Part shown: piece by piece, positions 1 to 13,600 of the stretch
Numbering within the stretch: the first letter of the stretch is position 1
Layout: every line of letters begins with the position of its first letter
Source: Brachycybe producta
Taxonomy: Eukaryota > Arthropoda > Diplopoda > Playtdesmida > Andrognathidae
NCBI GenBank assembly: GCA_036925085.1
Contig: JAUPFP010000008.1
Coordinates: 4,737,277-4,801,276 of the forward strand
Direction: 5' to 3'
DNA: 64,000 nucleotides
Notes under the pieces: generated by a model
The model's database searches: none
The model's input: the letters and a program-made list of their open reading frames with translations, nothing else
Told to the model about the DNA's origin: nothing
Position numbers and translations under genes: made by a program

Positions 1-948
1 AATGAGAAACACTCTCTCTGTTCAGAAAGAATAAATAACAACTTTACTAAACTATTCAAAATATTGTACAGTTTCTAAGAAAAAACTTTCTGAAGAAAAT
101 AAAACACCAAAATATAGCTATTTAGAAACGTTTAATAGCAAATAAAACAAAAAAATCCCTTTAGACGAGAACATATTTTTAAGAAACGCGGCATTAAAGA
201 GCAGATGTTCTACTCCTCATTTACATATTAATGGTGTTTGTGTGCTAGTAATAATCTCACAGCTGTTATGATTAGTTATTGGATTCTGTGTGTGTCAAGA
301 GGCTAAAAATAAAATAAAATCTGTAATCACATTCTACTGGATGCTGTGTGCTGTATATGATAAACTGTAATGTAATTAAAGCCTAGTGTACACATTACAG
401 CAATATTCAGACTCAATTGAAAAGAAATTGCCAAACTCAATGGGGAATATAAAGATAAAAGAATTATTAAATATTTAAATTATTAATTTACATCCACCCA
501 CCTTACAGTAATATACGGTATATGTAACAATATTTTCGCCATCCATTAAGGAGAGGAAATATTTTTTGCTAAAAAAAAAAAAGTTGACTACAACCGGTCT
601 AGATGTTAGTCCCAACAAAGTGATATGTTGACCAATACTGTATTTTGCTATATAGTGTTTTCTATGTGTTTTCTAGCTTCGTTTAACATGAGGCGTCTGG
701 GAAGTTGGGTCTGATTTTCTTGTAATGTGTACGTGGCTTTTAAAAAAAACATTCCAATCCATTTCTAGTATAATAATAAAAAAAACTATTTTCTATATTA
801 TACTAGAAAAGATTTTTTTTCTATGTTAGAAACTCTGTTTGGAGGGTTTAAGTTGAAGTTCAAGTGCTAACTTTTCTTTTTGAATTTGAGTCTATATGTA
901 GTATAAACTAATAACAGGGATTAATTTTATGTGTTAATTTCATTTCAG
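1..948. other. Intron or 5' flank of the nAChR gene; no exon recognised
   Basis: AT-rich sequence ending in the acceptor at 947-948. I see no earlier receptor exon here. Confidence 0.5.
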
Positions 949-1619
949 GATGAAAAGAACCAAGTTTTAACGACAAACGTTTGGTTAGATCAGGTGAGTA
1001 CCTACTATGAGTCATGATGACTCACTTCCTTCCTTATAATGTGGGTTAATGTAATGGGGATGCAATTTATGCATTTTTAAATATTAAAGAACTTATTGGC
1101 ATAATATTTAATGTTGCAAGTTTGTGGTCAATAAAAGGGATTCATGGTAGTTAAAAGCTATCAATCGATGGGTGGTGTTCATGTTTGCACAATCTTTCAT
1201 AATTAAACATACTGACAAAATAAGCAATCCGACATACTGTAGGTCCCCCCCCCTCCATCATTAATTATAATATAATAATAGGCTATAACGGGGCCACCGT
1301 ATCATATACACGAAAATGTATTTTTCTGTCCATCTCCTCCTTCCCTTTCCTTTAAGCAAACTAATGAAACGAAACGTATAGTCTACATTAAAGAAATAGA
1401 AAATGAGTAAGTAGTTTTTGATGTTACAAACGTTGCCCACTTACGCACTAATGCACGGTTATTTTTGTAAAGTACTGTAATGGACAAAGACCACTACAAC
1501 AACAACAACAACAACTAAAAGAATATCTCTTTCAGTGCATCGACGCCATAAATTGGGCGGTGGCGACACAGCCACACTCGTCATAAGAACGAAAAAGCGG
1601 AAAAACCACAGTATTAAGT

Positions 1620-1658
<39 letters not shown>

Positions 1659-4600
1659 TAAGGGTGCATTTAAGAACGAAAAAAAAAATACAGTGTTAAC
1701 AGTTTATTGAAAAGGTCGGGCCATTTATTTGAAAACGACTCCATTCATTCCTAAAAGAAAATGATCCCTAGGAGTCAGCAGACGAATTGCTAAGACTAAG
1801 AGTCACTGAAATTGAATACTCGCTCTGTTTTATGGCAAGTGCATCGCGTGATTGCCTTAAACCAACATTTGCCCTCTTGGAAGTGGCTGTTGTTACAGAA
1901 GTTGAAAATACTCCTAGCAATATAAGTAAAACGTTTGCAAACGCACCCACAGATTTAAATTATAGAAAACACACAATCAAACATTTTTATTGTGATTTAA
2001 ATAGGAAACACAGAACACAATTCACCACTAATAATGCCTTAATTGGTTTTAATGTATACACAATTTGTATTCATGAAGTAAATTAAAGTGAATTTAAAGG
2101 GAACCAAACACTTGTTACTTGTAACACGTCATTTGCCTTCTAAAATGTTAAGAATAGATCACACATGCAGAAAAAAAATCGACAAAAAATGGAATTTATC
2201 TAATTTGAATAACTTTTTTTTTATTTTTATGGCTGAATTTTTAAAAAATATTTAAACGGTGATTTACACGGGATTACATCTTATCGATGTATCTCCTCCA
2301 CCTATTCTCCACCACCACCCCTCTTTTATAAACTGAAAAATGACTTTAAAGTGTTTTTTTTCTGTTGTAATGTACGAGAACCGTTGAATTGCGAAGAAAC
2401 ACAGAAATGTATCTGAAACTATTTTCTGCTTGTCTTTCTGCATGTGTAATCCATCCTTTCGAGCAAACCTTTATAATTAACAAGTTATATTTCAGTAGTT
2501 TTTTTAACTTTTTAGGTCGGATTGTGACGTCATAAAATTGTGTAAATTTCAGTCAGTTAAAGAAATGGCTTTAATGACTTAAAATAACTTGTCTCGTGTT
2601 TACATGTCTTTTTTTATATAAGTTTGTATGAAGTTTCATATTTTAAATAAGTAAATTTAAAGGGTTCAAAAACGCATCTTTATTTTCTCAGCATTTATTT
2701 ATTTTTAAATACTGTATGTTTCTAAATCTTTAGAACAACACGAACATTTATTAACCTATTAAATATCATATTACAATTTTTTTTTACAAAGAAAGACTGA
2801 CTTTCTTCATAGAATTGGTTAGTTTTTTTTTCTGTGAATATAAACAACTGACTAAATGTGAATGATGGATGATGTATCTTGAGATAGTCATATAAGACAC
2901 AAACATACGTGAAATAAATTGCTGCCGAAATACGTAAAACTCGTGCAGCATCTTTGCAAAGTTTATGATCTTGTTTCACATTACAGCCATATAAGTTTTA
3001 ACTTGTATACAACACCACAACAGAACTCGTCTTACATGTGGCCCTTTCATTTCTAAGGCCTTGTTTCCATTGGGGTGAAAATTTCAACTTTTTTTTTTTG
3101 CAAATTTCATCTGATGAAAAATTGAACAAACGTGGACTTTGCCCTATCATATAGTTAATGGGCGAAGGGCCACGTGTGTTCTATTTTTTTTTCACTCGTT
3201 GAAATTTTCAAAAAGTTGAAATTTTCACTCCAGTGGAAACAAGGCCTAACATAACAAATAACTGAAATAAGAGCCTACTTTTTGCTCTTGTTGTCTTCAT
3301 ATTTAAGAAACAGACTCTCCTCGATTATAGAAGTCGATCTGTGCAATCACGTTACATTCAGTTGTTTCTTTAGCTATTTTTGGCTTGAGATTGAAACCTG
3401 AGCCTTAGAAAATTCATGTTTTTGTTCCAACAGACAAAAGATTGAAATGTAGACGACACACATGTGTTGCACGTTTTATTATTTATTCTGCTCTGTTAAG
3501 ATGAACTCTGTAAGGTGATTGGACAGTCCAAGCTTATCTATTCTTGTGTATCAAGTTTACTTAAATTTCTTCGAAAAAAAAACAAAAATTCAAAGTTTGT
3601 TAGAACCTAGACTAATGTTTCCAAGATGATAATATCACTAAACATTTTATGGCAATTTGTAATTTAAACAATTATAACCAGTTTGATGTGCATCATCAGT
3701 CACAAGACAAATTTCAAAATGAATATAAAAAATTTCGTTTTTTTTTTTTAGATATCTTCTTCATCAAATTATTTTTGGTCTAATTGTCATTGACTAACTA
3801 TTCTAGTTTCTGAGATTTTTATTTTGATTTGCATACATTTTTGACAAAACGGCAGTTTGCAAATTTATTTGCTCGTGATCCATATAAATGTTTTTATTTT
3901 TTTTAAAGATATATCATCACAAAATACCTCTGGCACATTTATGAATTTCATCTTCTTTCATCTACTTTCACAGATATTGGTATTTTAAAGTCCTGTGCAC
4001 TGGGTCCCTGGGCCTCATTTTTCATACAAAATGTATGTCTCTCTCTACCATGGATTCTAAATTAAAAAGAAACAATTCCTCGAAGATATGCACAATTTCA
4101 ATCTCTATCACCACAACTAGTCATCAAAATAGTTATGACATCATAAAAAAATCAAACTAAGGATGTGTCAAACGTTTTTCCGGAGGCAAATCAGAATGTT
4201 TTTCAACCAAAAAAAGGGGAATAAAACTATATTCTTTTTTTATTCGAAAAATAGGTTATCATCTACTGAAATATTTGATTTAATATTTAAAGAGTTTATA
4301 AGAATCATCCTTCCTGTCAGAAGATTTTTTTTTCTCCATATTATTTCAACTTTTTTAAGGTTTGTTTTTATACATAAAATCATATTCAAACTCCACCTTT
4401 TTTTCTACAAATCATCTCTACATCTTCTCAGACAGGATTCTCGTTCACAAACTGCTGAAGAAAAGAAAAAAATACAACAAATCTTATTCTAGTTGAGTGA
4501 ACATTTTTTTTAAACATTCGAAACGCAACACAAAAGTATCTATCATCATTTTCTTAACTCCTCTCAATATATTATATGTCGACATCCCTTTGGTGTAATA

Positions 4601-7600
4601 GTCCGTTACACGAAATGTATGTCCATTTCGCGTTTTGCATCAAGCCAATCTATGTGGCATTTCGCGAAATGGACACACATTTCATGTAATGGAAAATTAC
4701 ACCAAATGGATGCAACATGTATATATTATACTAAAACTATATAAGGATTCAGAAGCACACAATTGCATACACTGTGTTCTTTTCGTTTTTGGAGGTGTAA
4801 CCAGAAGAAAAAAAAAAGAATCTCCCATGATATTCAAATAAGAGGGCCCCCAATATATTATTAGAGAACAAGTAAAACTCCGTATTTGAAATCTACAATA
4901 ACGGTTAAAAAAAAAACAGACGAAATTCTAAATAGAAAGAGCCAAATTTATTTTCTTTAAAAAAAATCTATGTGGTATAAAAATCAATAAGTAGTGTAAC
5001 TAAAAAAAAATTTCACATTGTATTTCTTAACACCATTACTTTTTTTTTGTTCTAGTTCTATTCTAAAAGCCTAAGTGTAATACAATGGATATTTAGGAAA
5101 TTGTTTCGAATCGTAGAAACAAAGAATGAGCTCGTGGCAAAAAAAATTCATTTGTTAGAAACCACGAGCTTTTGCAACAATAGTAAAAGAGATTATGAAA
5201 AATAGTCTTTTGAAATTCATACACATTTTTTGGAAAAAATAAATCAAACTTTTTGCTGAAGTTTTTAAAAGTTAATTATAGATTTTTACTTCCGAGTTAG
5301 TTTCCGAATATAAATACAAAAAGGTAATTAGAAAAATAATTATAAAGTAATTTAATGTAATTACATTTTTGATCAAAAAAGGCATATTACAATTACAAAT
5401 TGCATAATTTCAAAAAACATGAACAAAGCAAAAAAAGCAATTTAACATAACATGAAAAAAGCAATTTAAATAAAGTAATTCATTACTTTTGGAGACAAAA
5501 AAAATTTCGTTCCAACACTAGAATTTTGTTGTAAATATAAAAAATGTGTTCGCAGCTTTAAATTTGAATTATATATAAAAAAAAGGAACCAGTGGAAGAA
5601 CCAATGTGGATGACAACTTTTGTCAGTCTAAACTAAAAATTATCTAACACAATTTGAACTTTTTTTTTTTTAAATTTCCTCGTTTACCTAATATTAAAAC
5701 AATAACATTTACCTATTACTTCAAGAAACAGAAACAAAATTAGACCAAATGACAAAAAAAAACAGAATTAAATACATGACACAATATGAAGTTATGACAC
5801 ATTCAAGCAGTGACAACAACGTCCACAAAATAGTCATATATGCGTCTTTTTTTTTACTTTAACAATTTGTATTCTCGTGTCATTGGACATGAAAAGCTAA
5901 AAAAAAGCAATTAAATGCGTAGCAAACCCATGGAGTTATGGTGTTATATGAAGAGGCCTCAAGAGGAAACAAGAAATTCATATGTTTTCATCCCGTTGAC
6001 TTTTATATGGGTTTTCTTGATATGACCATTTTCCGTTTCTCTTCCGTTTCCCCTATCCCCCACCACAGTGGCTGGCATTTTTTTTTTCTTTTTCGCTTTA
6101 TTTGCTACATCCATCGATTTCGATGGTTGCAATTTTTTTTTTTTTTCTGATGGTTGGTTATTGAGTGACAAAAACACATAAAAATGCTGCCTAGTGCTGA
6201 AAAGACATATTTTAGAAACACCACACAAAAACGGAAATTTCAACATGTTTCTCACTTCTTTTTAGTTAGGTTTCATAAACGCCGTACAGCGTGTAGCTAT
6301 ACAGTATGTGTGTAGGTATAACATGTAACCGTCAAAGTGGAAAAAATAAGTTAATTCAGCAAAACTACGTAATTCGTCATTTTGCAGAATAACGGACATT
6401 TTCACTTTGACGTTGAAAGATAAAAGAACTACAAAGACCCATAGAGTCTATATATTCACGGTACCCGGAATTATAGAAAGTTTGTAGAATTCCTAAAACA
6501 AGCCAATCTAGACATTACATAATATCCCCTTTGCAACTTATTATTGGCATTTTGTATATTGCCTAACAATCTATTGTTGCCACATTGACTAGTGATTTTG
6601 TAGAATAAGTGATTTTTCAGTTTGGCAATAAAAAACCTTGATTGCCGTAAAAGTTAATTTATCGTTCTTTTATTAAACGACAAATAAGAAAACCTATAAC
6701 TAAAGAGAACAAAAAAAAACAACCTATTTTCAGGAATGGTATGACGAATTGCTCACCTGGGACCCGGCCGAATTCAACGGATTGGACACTATTCGATTAC
6801 CATGTGATCGTATTTGGTTACCGGATATTGTATTATATAACAAGTGAGTGCGCATGTGAGTGATATACTGGTATTAAGAGGGTATTTGGATATTATTTAA
6901 ATCAAAAATCCAATTGCAGCATGTGAAATGCATTGTCAAAACTCAAAAGACGGATAAACCCAATAACAATTGCAAAATGTTCTCTAGTGTAGTAGTAGCT
7001 GAAATAATGCACTGTCAGAAAATTACGAGCCCAATAGATACAAGTTTATTTTTTCTGCATAAAGGAACAGGGTAATAAAAATTGATATTTCTAATAAAGA
7101 ACTGATAGCTTTACGAGTCTATAGACCAAAGAGCAAAAAACGAGATTTTATAATATTAATTGTCAGCTGTTGCAAAAGAAGTAACGATTAAACTCTTCTG
7201 AGCAGGATCCCCCACACAATCGATTAATGAACTTTCGAACAAATCAAAGCATTCTTAGACCTGCAAAGAGGCGGGGCTTTTGGTTATAGTTTTTAAACAA
7301 GTTCTGAAAAAATATTTCCATCATTATTTGTTTTCATCTGATGATAACAATTAACTGATTCCTTTTTAGCATCCTCATCATTCTCCTCATCATCATCTTC
7401 CTCGCCCTTATTATCATCCTCATTTGCATTTCCAAGCAATTATCTCACAAAGAAATAGAATGCACGTTAGCAAACTTTGAAATTCATTCTTAACTTGAAA
7501 AACTGCACTTTTAAATTTAGGTAACAATTTTGCCCCCCTGTGAAAAGGAAAATCTTCAGAAAAAAAAATAGAAAATCCCAGAAAATACATCAAATTTATT

Positions 7601-10600
7601 TTCTGACTCAGAATTTTTATTATCGATTTCATTCTTCGCAATTTCAAAGTGTGTTTCAAACATGGCTTCCAATTCTTATAACTTATAAGTGATTTCTTTT
7701 TTTATACCTGTATAAGCTTTAAAATTGCACAAACGAATTATGAATGTAACGAAAACTTTAAAATGCCATACATATTGAATACATAATTCATAATCAGAAA
7801 ATCGTATTCGATATTTTAAAGGGGGGGGGGGAGGGGGAGTCCTTTATCATCATTTTCAACATACCATTGGATGAAATTGCAATGTAAAAACTGATCAAAT
7901 AACAAAGTGCCACCAAAACCTGACAAAAATTTAAAGACAACAAAAATTCTCAGAGTTTTGAAAAGTGAGTGAAATAAAAAGTTCTTGAAGTGTTTAGATT
8001 TTTAAAGTGTTTTTGTTTTCTCCTCCGAACAAGTAAGACTGACTGACTGACTGACGTTGCTGTGGTTTGCAAAGTCAGCGCACATTTGTCTACCTTTTAA
8101 TGGAGATCCACTAATTTGCAGAATTACATCTACCTAGAAGGTGTATTTTCACTTAAGACTACAGGTAGTTAGAAATAGGGGAGAACTTCAGTTGGCTCCG
8201 CCCATGTTATGACGACCGGCAACTTCTAATTGGCTGGTTATGTAGTCTGACGTTGAAAAGGGTGGAGCATGTGACGTCAGACTACATAACCTGCCAAAGC
8301 TTGAACAACGAATACTTATTTGACCTTGTCTAATATGTCTATGTGGAATTTATAAAAAAAACTTCTAGCTGCAAGGAGTCAGCAAAGAAACCAATCGCAA
8401 TAATAATATAAATAATAAACAAATAATAATAAAACTAAAATGCGAAGAAGCAGAAAAGCAATGTAATATATATGCATTACAGCGGCTTATGCCTGTGTTA
8501 ACGTCACTGTTAATGTATTTGCGGCAGTTGGAAATGTATAATATTATGTAAGAGATATCATCTTCTATATATAACATGAGAGTTGAAGTTGAAATGAACG
8601 TATTTTTTTACATCGTTAAAATATATATTTTTGATATTTGAATCAAGATATGTTTTTTCATGTACATCTTTTTTTCTTCAATCTTACTCATTAAAATATA
8701 TGAGAGAACAATAAAAAAAAGACATAGATACACACACACACACATGCACGCACAGAAACGTTCATTTCACAAACAAAACACTTTCTTCAACTCAATGGTA
8801 CAAAATAACAAATAATTACACACCTCCTCCTTCCCTTCTTATATACAGTATACATATGATCGAAACCCCGTCGATTTTTCTTTTGCAATGTCTCAAAGAA
8901 TAATAATGAAGAAGAAGAAGAAAAAATGCGAGCCCTCAGCATCTCCTTTTCTCTAAGTAGTTACCACCAATCAGATGAAAAACAAGGCCAAATGACATGA
9001 ATGATGGGCTTGTTTAAAGGAAAATTTATGCAAATTGGTCATACATAAAGCTACCTACTGTCAAACTACATAATTTTTTACATATTTTGACATTGCTGCA
9101 TGATATTTTTTTCATTAGCGCATAACAGCATGTTTTGGGAAATTTTATTTGTAGTTTTCCTTTTTAAATTAAAAAAATGTTGATTTTTTATAAAAATAAA
9201 ACACTTTTTTTGCACATGAATACATGCATATTTTTCAAAATGCCCCTCGAACTCTGGTTATTTTGTCTTTTAGAAACAACAATAAGAAAAACTTGAAATT
9301 GTTTTAGAAACTAGAAGAGTTGCTCACTTTTTCGTGTCACATTTTCATGTTAATATCTTCCAAAATAAACCTTTTATGTCACTTTGAAAATCACCCAACT
9401 TTAAATAGATGACATTTTCTTTAAAAAATTTCTTTCTGAAAAATATCCAAACATGAAAATACTATGAAGTGATTCAGCTACCTTTACAGCAGCTAAAGCA
9501 CTTTAAATATCTTCGTTAGTGCGTTTCTTCTAAAACTCAGAATAATCAAAAGTTCATAAAACATCTTAAAAGATCTTATATTTATTTTTCCTGTTCTTTT
9601 CTAAAAGTGCCGACGATTATACGAGAGGTTACATGAAAAGCAAAGCGATGGTCCGAAGTGACGGCAACGTGTTCTGGCCGCCACCCACAAAGTTCCGCTC
9701 CACGTGTCCGGTGGACGTGACTTACTTCCCGTTCGACGATCAGACATGTATCCTCAAATTAGGCAGTTGGATGTACGACGGATTCCAGGTGGACGTCACG
9801 AATCGAACGAGTGAAGTGGACCTTTCAAACTATGTGCCCAGTGGCGAGTGGGAACTGATGGACGCCCGCATCGTACGAAACGTCATGTATTACTCGTGTT
9901 GTCCGGAACCGTTTCCGGATGTGACCATCACTTTGGTGATGCGTCGAAAGACACTCTACTATATGTACAATGTAGTGTTACCATGTATGATGATGTCCAT
10001 ATTGACCCTGTTGGTCTTCTGTTTGCCTCCGGATTCGGGCGAGAAGATCGGACTCGGGATCACTGTACTTCTTGCCTTCTCCGTCTTCATGTTGGCCATT
10101 GCCGAAAAGATGCCAGAAACCTCAGAGTCCATTCCACTCATAGGTGAGAGCATGTCAGTGTTATTTCACGACTAGGAAACAGTTCAAAAAACCTCTTTCT
10201 CCCCACTCCCCCCCTCCCCAATCTGTAAACATCACGTTCTCTAGTCCCTCATAGAGCCTCGTGTTTAGGAAATTAACTAATCAATGAAGAAAAAGCGAGT
10301 GACTTGTCTTTAATTTGATTAGGAAGCTCATTAGTTCTAATTATTATATGGTGGTTCTATACTTTGAAACAAACAAAAATCTGGAATCAAAGCTACAAAT
10401 AGCAGCAGCAGCAGCACCAGTTGAATGCAATATGAGCTAAGCTATCTTCGATATTCTCATACAAGTCAATGTGAAAAATCAGAATGCCCCCATAACTAAT
10501 AAGGTCAAAAGTTTTCCAATGAATGCAACCTGTTTCGAGGCTAAAATTCATGGACAACTGCAGATTAATCACAAATATGCACGCACATTCAACTGAATTA

Positions 10601-13600
10601 ATATAATATTATATGCAGCCTTATATTTGTATACCATAAGCGATACTTACTGTGGAACTTTAAAGTGACTGTCGTAATACAAATGTTGAGAACTAGTGAA
10701 TAGTTTTAGTTTAGAATAGTTCTAGTTTTAGCGTTATTACGCTTCTTTATATAACATATAACAATGCTACAGAAATATATAAACCTTGGAGGTTACACAT
10801 TTTTGGCTATTTTTCATAGTTTTAGTGAATTTTAATATGTGGGTTTAATGATTATTCATTTTGGTGGTTAAACACTTTTGCACTAAATCAGCTCCATCCA
10901 ACAAACCACCATTTCAGTGCCAAATTTATACAATTGCAACGAACGGTTAAGTAATTTGGTTAAATACTTGTTAAATTTGTTTGACAATCGGACATGTGTG
11001 CAACAGAGACGACACAAGTTAGGTTCTACGTAGAACATACCGTAGAATAACTGCACAACTGCTAATTGTCTCTGTCTGCAAATTGTTCGAAAAAATTCGA
11101 ATTCATCCTTTTTGAAACAAGTGTGAAATAACCACATCACTCGTATAAGCACACTCTGGTCTCTCGGTATTCAACTGGTGAACCTGGATTTGTACAAATA
11201 AGAAAGTATACAAACATTAGTGAACAGATTCGAACCAACTTCCGTCACAGAACCTCTCTCTCTCTCTCTCTCTCTCTCGTAACATTTATAGGCCATGTTT
11301 CCACTTGATGAATGTTGAAATATATTAGCTAATTTTATCATTTATCTCCAGTTGAAATTTTCACCGTTTAATAATTTTCATCAATTAGAAACTTGTAAGA
11401 CCTTATTAAACAACGAACCAAGAACAATTCTAGGTTTCGAATGTCTATAAATCATTTTTCCTTTCTGAAAGAGAAAAAAAAACTAAACAAATTGAATGCT
11501 TTTTTTTCTTCTTCTGACTCGAAGATAATAAAGAGTTCAATCAATAGCAAACAACGAAAAAAGTGTGAACGACGTACGGCTCCAAAGTCCTACTTAGGTA
11601 ACCGCCCCCTCCTCCTTCCAAATTGAACTTTTTTTTTATTTTCCTTGAACTTCTAATAAGAATTATGATTGTAGTTCTCAAAAATTCGTCAGTTAATCTA
11701 TTAAAAATCAATCAATTTCTTTGACTGTTATTTATTTTTCGACATGAGAAACAATCGCAACGTTTATTATTTCTAGATTCTATATTTGTTGGCTACTTTT
11801 TTTTTTTTGTTTGTTTCGTTTTTCTTTCTCAAAAGTCACAAAACGGGTAATTGTCACTTCATAGAAATTTCATAAAGGATAAACTGAACCCACGTTCGAA
11901 TGAAAGTCAACGATCTGTCATATTTGAGAAATCAATTGACAAGTTTAAAAAAAAAATAATAAACTCACACAAAAAAAGAATAAAATACGAAAAAAAAAAT
12001 AGTTTCTCAAGAAATTCTTTAGAAAAAACCAGTCACGGGACCTTGAGCATGTTGGCAGACCAGACTATTGTAACCTAGGTATGAAGCTCCAGTAAAGTTT
12101 ATTTCAAAGGGGACAGTTAGGAGGCGAAGAGAGACCTAGATTTCAATTCAATGAAGAATAATGGGATCATTGGGATGAAACATCTTTTGCTGGTTTATGA
12201 AACAACACATTTTCAAACTCATGATTATTCTGTCTTTCAGAAGAGCAAAATCAAGAGAATTCAGAAACTAGAAGGGTAGCTCAATCACTTAAGAGTAGTT
12301 TCAAAAATAAACTTTCAAAATAAACTTCTTATTGACAGAAATTTTTAAAAAATATCATAAAAAGCTTATCGAAATATATCAACCATGAAAAAATACACTT
12401 AAGTGATTGAGCTACCCTTCTAGTTTCTAAAACACATTCAAGTTTCTTTTAATTTTGCTCATCTGAACGACAGAATAGTCAGTTTTCAGTGCCTCCGACC
12501 GAAAATATATTTTCCTGGCATCTGATTTTTCGTGATAAACGGTTTACATTGAAATATAAAACTGTGTTGACAATGAGAGGGGGGAAAAAATGACTATAAG
12601 ATTGCTTACAAAAAAACGTCTCTGGCCCCCGGGGGCCAATATTAGCTACTTTTACGTTCAATTTCAATAGTTCCGAAATCCAATAATTGAAATAAAATGG
12701 ATAAAACTTCGCCATCGTTAAGTATTTAATTCAAATAACAAAAGAATTCTTGATAATACCTGAATAAAAGCAACCAAAGACGAAAAATTCCGAGAGAATT
12801 GACACACACAGCGAAAACATCCATTCAAAAACTTGCCGGTAAAAATGGCGTTCATGAAACGGAAGTTACGTCATAAACAGCTGTTACTCACAATAAAAAA
12901 CGCGGCGCATGCGTATCAAATAAATTTTCGCACAATCATTTTTTTTAATGTTGAATTAAAGTTTTATAAACCAAATTACGAATTTGTCATACAATTTCTA
13001 AATAAAAATCTAAAATTATTTTATTAATTACAAAATATATTAATGAGTAGTATATATTAATTAGTAATTAATTAATTGACAAGTAATAATAATACAAAAT
13101 GACAATGATTTCAAATTTAATGTATTTTGCAATTTAAAAGTGGATGAAATGATTAAATTAATTGCTAAATAAAATCTAATCTACGACTTTAATAATTATT
13201 ATTAAATTGAAATTAAATATGAATTAAATTTAACTTGAAAACTAAACTAAATTAAATAAACGGTAACTAAAACCTCTTCATAATTGTTTTTATTAATTAA
13301 CATATTGCAAATAACTGCTGTTTTCTTTTTATAAGAAATATTTTTTTATAATAATCACCCTATGTAATTATAAAATTAAAAACAAAATCTAAGAAAAAGA
13401 CAATTTAATTTTACTTTCTTAATATTGCATATTAAATTATTTGTTAGTCATAATTTTTTTTTAAATTTTAACCATTAATGAGGGGTTTATTTATCACTAC
13501 AACTTGAAAAAACACAAGAAGTGACATTTTCCTTCCTTTTCTCGTAAATTCTTTCGATTACAGGCCCATTTCGCCTTACGCAAGGTAAGGCCTTTGGTGT

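Larger units (their letters stand above)
994..6733 (+). other. nAChR intron with repeats
   Basis: Large GT-AG intron without a supported gene. It holds an (AC)n microsatellite (1622-1654), a Harbinger-like MITE (3057-3246) and a 130-bp foldback (4583-4712). The rest is AT-rich with homopolymer tracts. Confidence 0.6.
6844..9607 (+). other. nAChR intron with two MITE copies
   Basis: GT-AG intron. It contains a 10-base G run (7821-7830), a truncated foldback-element copy (8161-8303) and one copy of the six-member inverted-repeat family (9249-9555). Nothing coding is recognised. Confidence 0.6.

Noticed and set aside
1787-2086. 99-codon plus-strand open frame in the first nAChR intron
   Set aside because: No recognisable domain, AT-rich intron composition and overlap with another spurious frame on the opposite strand.
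5110-5180. Possible hairpin around GAGCTCGTGG and CCACGAGCTT
   Set aside because: Arms of only about 10 bp with no further pairing; too weak to call an element.
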